In this document: in pieces, positions 4,206 to 6,547 of the stretch | Position numbering within the stretch: position 1 is the first letter of the stretch | Layout of the letters: the number at the start of each line of letters is the position of its first letter | Assembly (NCBI GenBank): GCA_023438965.1 | Contig: JAEXPB010000164.1 | Span: forward strand, 1 to 6,547 | Length of the DNA: 6,547 nt | Source: Bacillota bacterium | GTDB lineage: Bacteria > Bacillota > Clostridia > Saccharofermentanales > UBA5734 | Direction of reading: 5' to 3' | The notes under the pieces: model-generated | The model's input: only the letters and a program-made list of their open reading frames with translations | What the model was told of the DNA's origin: nothing | Database searches by the model: none | Translations under genes and position numbers: made by a program

Positions 4206-6547
4206 ATGATTTCATCCCAGCAGATCAAAGCGATGGTTCGTTCACTGGGCGGCGACATTTGCGGCATTGCCAATATCGAGCGATTTAAAGATGCGCCGAT
4301 CCGGATCAGTCCTCAGGGCCATTTACCGACCGCGAAATCGGTCATCGTGGCCGCCGTCCATACGCCGGACAGCGCCTGGGAATTTGGCGGTGAGCCGATT
4401 CATAACTGGGGCAGCGCTAGCGTGGTTACCGCGGTCAATTCTCGCCTGGAAAGGATTGCCTTCCACATCGCCACCTTCCTGGAAAGCCAGGGATTCAAAA
4501 GCATTCCGATACCCCAAACCGCCATCTGGCGCTATCGGCATTATGAAGACCTGAACATCAATTTCTCGCCGGATTTGTCGCATATTCATGCCGGCGCCGC
4601 GGCAGGATTAGGCGAAATCGGCTATCAGGGGTTATTACTGACGCCTGAATTTGGCGCCCGCCAGCGGTTGATCACCATCATTACGGAGGCTGAGCTGGAT
4701 CCGGATCCGATGTATAATGGCTCGACGGTCTGCGACCGCTGCATGGAATGCGTGAAGCATTGCGCGCCTTCTTCCGCCCTGCGCAAGGAAGTCCAGGGTT
4801 TGACCAGGATTGTCATTGACGGCAAGGAATTTACCTATGCCAACAAGAACAAGTTCCGCTGCGCCTGGGCGGAGCGTTTCCAGATCAAGTTCGACATGGA
4901 TATTCCCGACAAAGTAGACGAGTCGGTCATCGTGCCGAACCTGGCCTGCAATCGCGAAGGGTATGGTTCGTCCCTGGAGCCTTGCTGGCGCTATTGCCTG
5001 CCGCCATCTTTGCGGATGACCAAAGAGGGCCGCAAGCCGAACCACCGGAAGAGCTTCTGGGTCCATAATCCGGCGATTGACGGCTTGACGCCCGAATCCC
5101 GGCCCCTGACCGCTGAAGTATCCCGCATTGCCGTCAGCAAGGGCATCGATGTGTTTGGTGTCGCCCTGAAGAGCGATTTCACCGGGATCGACAACAACCA
5201 GTATCCATACCGGCTGAACCTGATTCCGCATCCTTTCAACGAAAAGTGGGGCGTTGTGTCCGCCGACCCGACCCGGTATCTGCCGGAGGTTGAATCCGTG
5301 ATCATCCTGGGCGTTGGTTACGGCGACGAATGCCGGGCGGCCGCCCCGCAAAAAGCAGTGGCTGAAAACACCTGCGGCGCACCGGCCGTCAGCTGTGTCG
5401 CGCCGGAGATCACCTGTGACACCGCGGTCAGCTGCGGCAGCACCAAAGCGCCGGGCCGGGCCACCCATCTGATCGTCTCCGGCGTCGGGTTTATGGATGA
5501 ATATAAAACCTCCGGGGCACTGTCAGTTGTCGAGTCCGCCGCGAAGGAAAAAATCATGGATGCCATTCTCGACATATCGCGCTATCTGGAAGAACTCGGC
5601 TATACCTCGGTCGGTTTAACCTACCTGTCGGACAATCATGCGGCCCTGGCCGCCGGTATTGGCCAGCTGGATGCGCAAGGCAATCTGGTGACCGGCGCCT
5701 TTGGGTACAATCAGGTCTATACGGCTTTGCTGACCTCGGCGCCGCTGCAAAAAGTAGCCGCCGGCCGGGCTAACGGCCAGGGTTCGCAGCCGGTCCAGCC
5801 TTTGACGGCCCAAGCGGTCAAGACCTTCGCCGCAGTTCATGGTTCAACCCTGACCGGCATTGCCGCCGCCGATGCATTCCGGGGCATCAAGCCGCAATTG
5901 GCAAAAGTCTTTAATGAGCAGGAGCTGGGGCTTTCGGTGGTTGATCATAACGAGCGGATGGGCGGTTATAACGTGGACGCCGAAATCATCCAGCGGCCAG
6001 CCAGTTTCAAGGATCCCTGGGATTATCTGCCGGACGCCCGGTCGGTCATCGTCATTGGGGTCCAGATCCCGTCCACGATCGGTGAACGGGCCGAAATGCC
6101 GCCCGCCGAGTCTGTCGGTGTCTACTCGATGTTCGCCCAGCATGCGACCTGGCGCATTCTCGACGAGATTGCCTTTGACATCGTCAAGCTGCTGGAATCG
6201 CGCGGCTATCAGGCGATCCCGACTGAGGATCTCAACGGCACAGCATCGAAGGTCGCCCACACTTTTGGCGAAATGGTCGATGCCCGGGCCAATGCTTACG
6301 CGGCCATGCTGGCCGGTCTGGGCAGCGTCAGCTGGCTGGGCAATGCCATCACGCCTGAATATGGCCTGAATCAGCGTTTCTTCGCCATCGTCACCAATGC
6401 CGACCTGACTGCCGACGCGCCATTTGCCGGCGCGAATGTCTGTGCCGGCTGCGCGAAGCCTTGCAGCGAAGGATGTATGGTCAGGGCGCTGGGTGATGCG
6501 GCGGAGTTGACGATTGGCGGCGTCACATTCCGCCAGGCGCGGCTGGA
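4206..6547 (+). CDS. Three-module QueG/reductive-dehalogenase-like iron-sulfur protein (3' end outside window)
   Basis: The frame is open for 780 codons to the right edge with no stop. The protein repeats one fold three times. Each module has a strand motif (HLPTAKSVIVAAV at 39, YLPEVESVIILGV at 358, YLPDARSVIVIGV at 607) and a core motif (GLGEIGYQGLLLTPEFG at 134, GIGQLDAQGNLVTGAFG at 484, GLGSVSWLGNAITPEYG at 704). This is the layout of epoxyqueuosine reductase QueG and reductive dehalogenases, which use a corrinoid and two [4Fe-4S] clusters. Module A (1-299) has eight candidate cluster Cys: 176, 179, 182, 186, 219, 248, 260, 264. Module B (300-531) lacks the ferredoxin part and has a Cys-rich insertion at 376-410. 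Module C (from 532) has Cys 746, 749, 753, 757 and is cut off. There are no membrane segments or Tat signal, so it is probably cytoplasmic. Substrate is unknown; cobalamin binding is inferred from the family, and I could not align the catalytic Asp of QueG with confidence. Confidence 0.85.
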   Translation, partial: MISSQQIKAMVRSLGGDICGIANIERFKDAPIRISPQGHLPTAKSVIVAAVHTPDSAWEFGGEPIHNWGSASVVTAVNSRLERIAFHIATFLESQGFKSIPIPQTAIWRYRHYEDLNINFSPDLSHIHAGAAAGLGEIGYQGLLLTPEFGARQRLITIITEAELDPDPMYNGSTVCDRCMECVKHCAPSSALRKEVQGLTRIVIDGKEFTYANKNKFRCAWAERFQIKFDMDIPDKVDESVIVPNLACNREGYGSSLEPCWRYCLPPSLRMTKEGRKPNHRKSFWVHNPAIDGLTPESRPLTAEVSRIAVSKGIDVFGVALKSDFTGIDNNQYPYRLNLIPHPFNEKWGVVSADPTRYLPEVESVIILGVGYGDECRAAAPQKAVAENTCGAPAVSCVAPEITCDTAVSCGSTKAPGRATHLIVSGVGFMDEYKTSGALSVVESAAKEKIMDAILDISRYLEELGYTSVGLTYLSDNHAALAAGIGQLDAQGNLVTGAFGYNQVYTALLTSAPLQKVAAGRANGQGSQPVQPLTAQAVKTFAAVHGSTLTGIAAADAFRGIKPQLAKVFNEQELGLSVVDHNERMGGYNVDAEIIQRPASFKDPWDYLPDARSVIVIGVQIPSTIGERAEMPPAESVGVYSMFAQHATWRILDEIAFDIVKLLESRGYQAIPTEDLNGTASKVAHTFGEMVDARANAYAAMLAGLGSVSWLGNAITPEYGLNQRFFAIVTNADLTADAPFAGANVCAGCAKPCSEGCMVRALGDAAELTIGGVTFRQARL

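Noticed and set aside
4635..5468. Long minus-strand open frame of 277 codons
   Set aside because: It lies wholly opposite the iron-sulfur gene, whose protein has clear family motifs; the antisense translation has no recognisable domain and reflects GC-rich codon structure.
5860..6369. Plus-strand open frame of 169 codons in another phase
   Set aside because: It overlaps module C of the iron-sulfur protein; the translation is Ser/Arg/Pro-rich with no domain, typical of a shifted frame in GC-rich coding DNA.

Overview
The window most likely comes from an anaerobic, low-phylum-GC but compositionally GC-rich Bacillota (Clostridia-type) genome. This is inferred from gene content: a YesM/YesN-style two-component pair with an AraC output domain, strong GGAGG-type ribosome binding sites, a Thr/Ala-linked lipoprotein, and a corrinoid/iron-sulfur reductase-like enzyme typical of anaerobes. 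No rRNA, tRNA, CRISPR array or mobile element was seen, and species cannot be named from this sequence.

All genes run on the + strand. Bases 1-1688 hold the 3' part of a membrane sensor histidine kinase whose start lies outside the window. One base later, 1690-3309 encodes its probable partner, a response regulator with an N-terminal receiver and a C-terminal AraC-type DNA-binding domain. The two are almost certainly co-transcribed. After a 112-base gap with a good extended -10 promoter comes a small lipoprotein of unknown function (3422-3964). A 241-base intergenic stretch (3965-4205) carries a perfect 8-bp inverted repeat, an overlapping Fur-like box and a short palindrome.

From 4206 to the right edge there is one uninterrupted reading frame of 780 codons with no stop; it is open at the window end and is therefore easy to miss. 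It encodes a protein built from three tandem copies of the QueG/reductive-dehalogenase-type core. Module A has a full set of eight candidate [4Fe-4S] cysteines. Module B keeps the fold signature but lacks the ferredoxin part and carries a Cys-rich insertion instead. Module C again has a Cys cluster, with unusual spacing, and is cut by the window edge. This protein is the most unusual thing in the window.

Functional links between the regions are inference only. The two-component pair probably senses an extracytoplasmic signal and controls unidentified targets. The iron-sulfur protein looks separately regulated, plausibly by iron through a Fur-family repressor. Nothing in the sequence ties the lipoprotein firmly to either neighbour.
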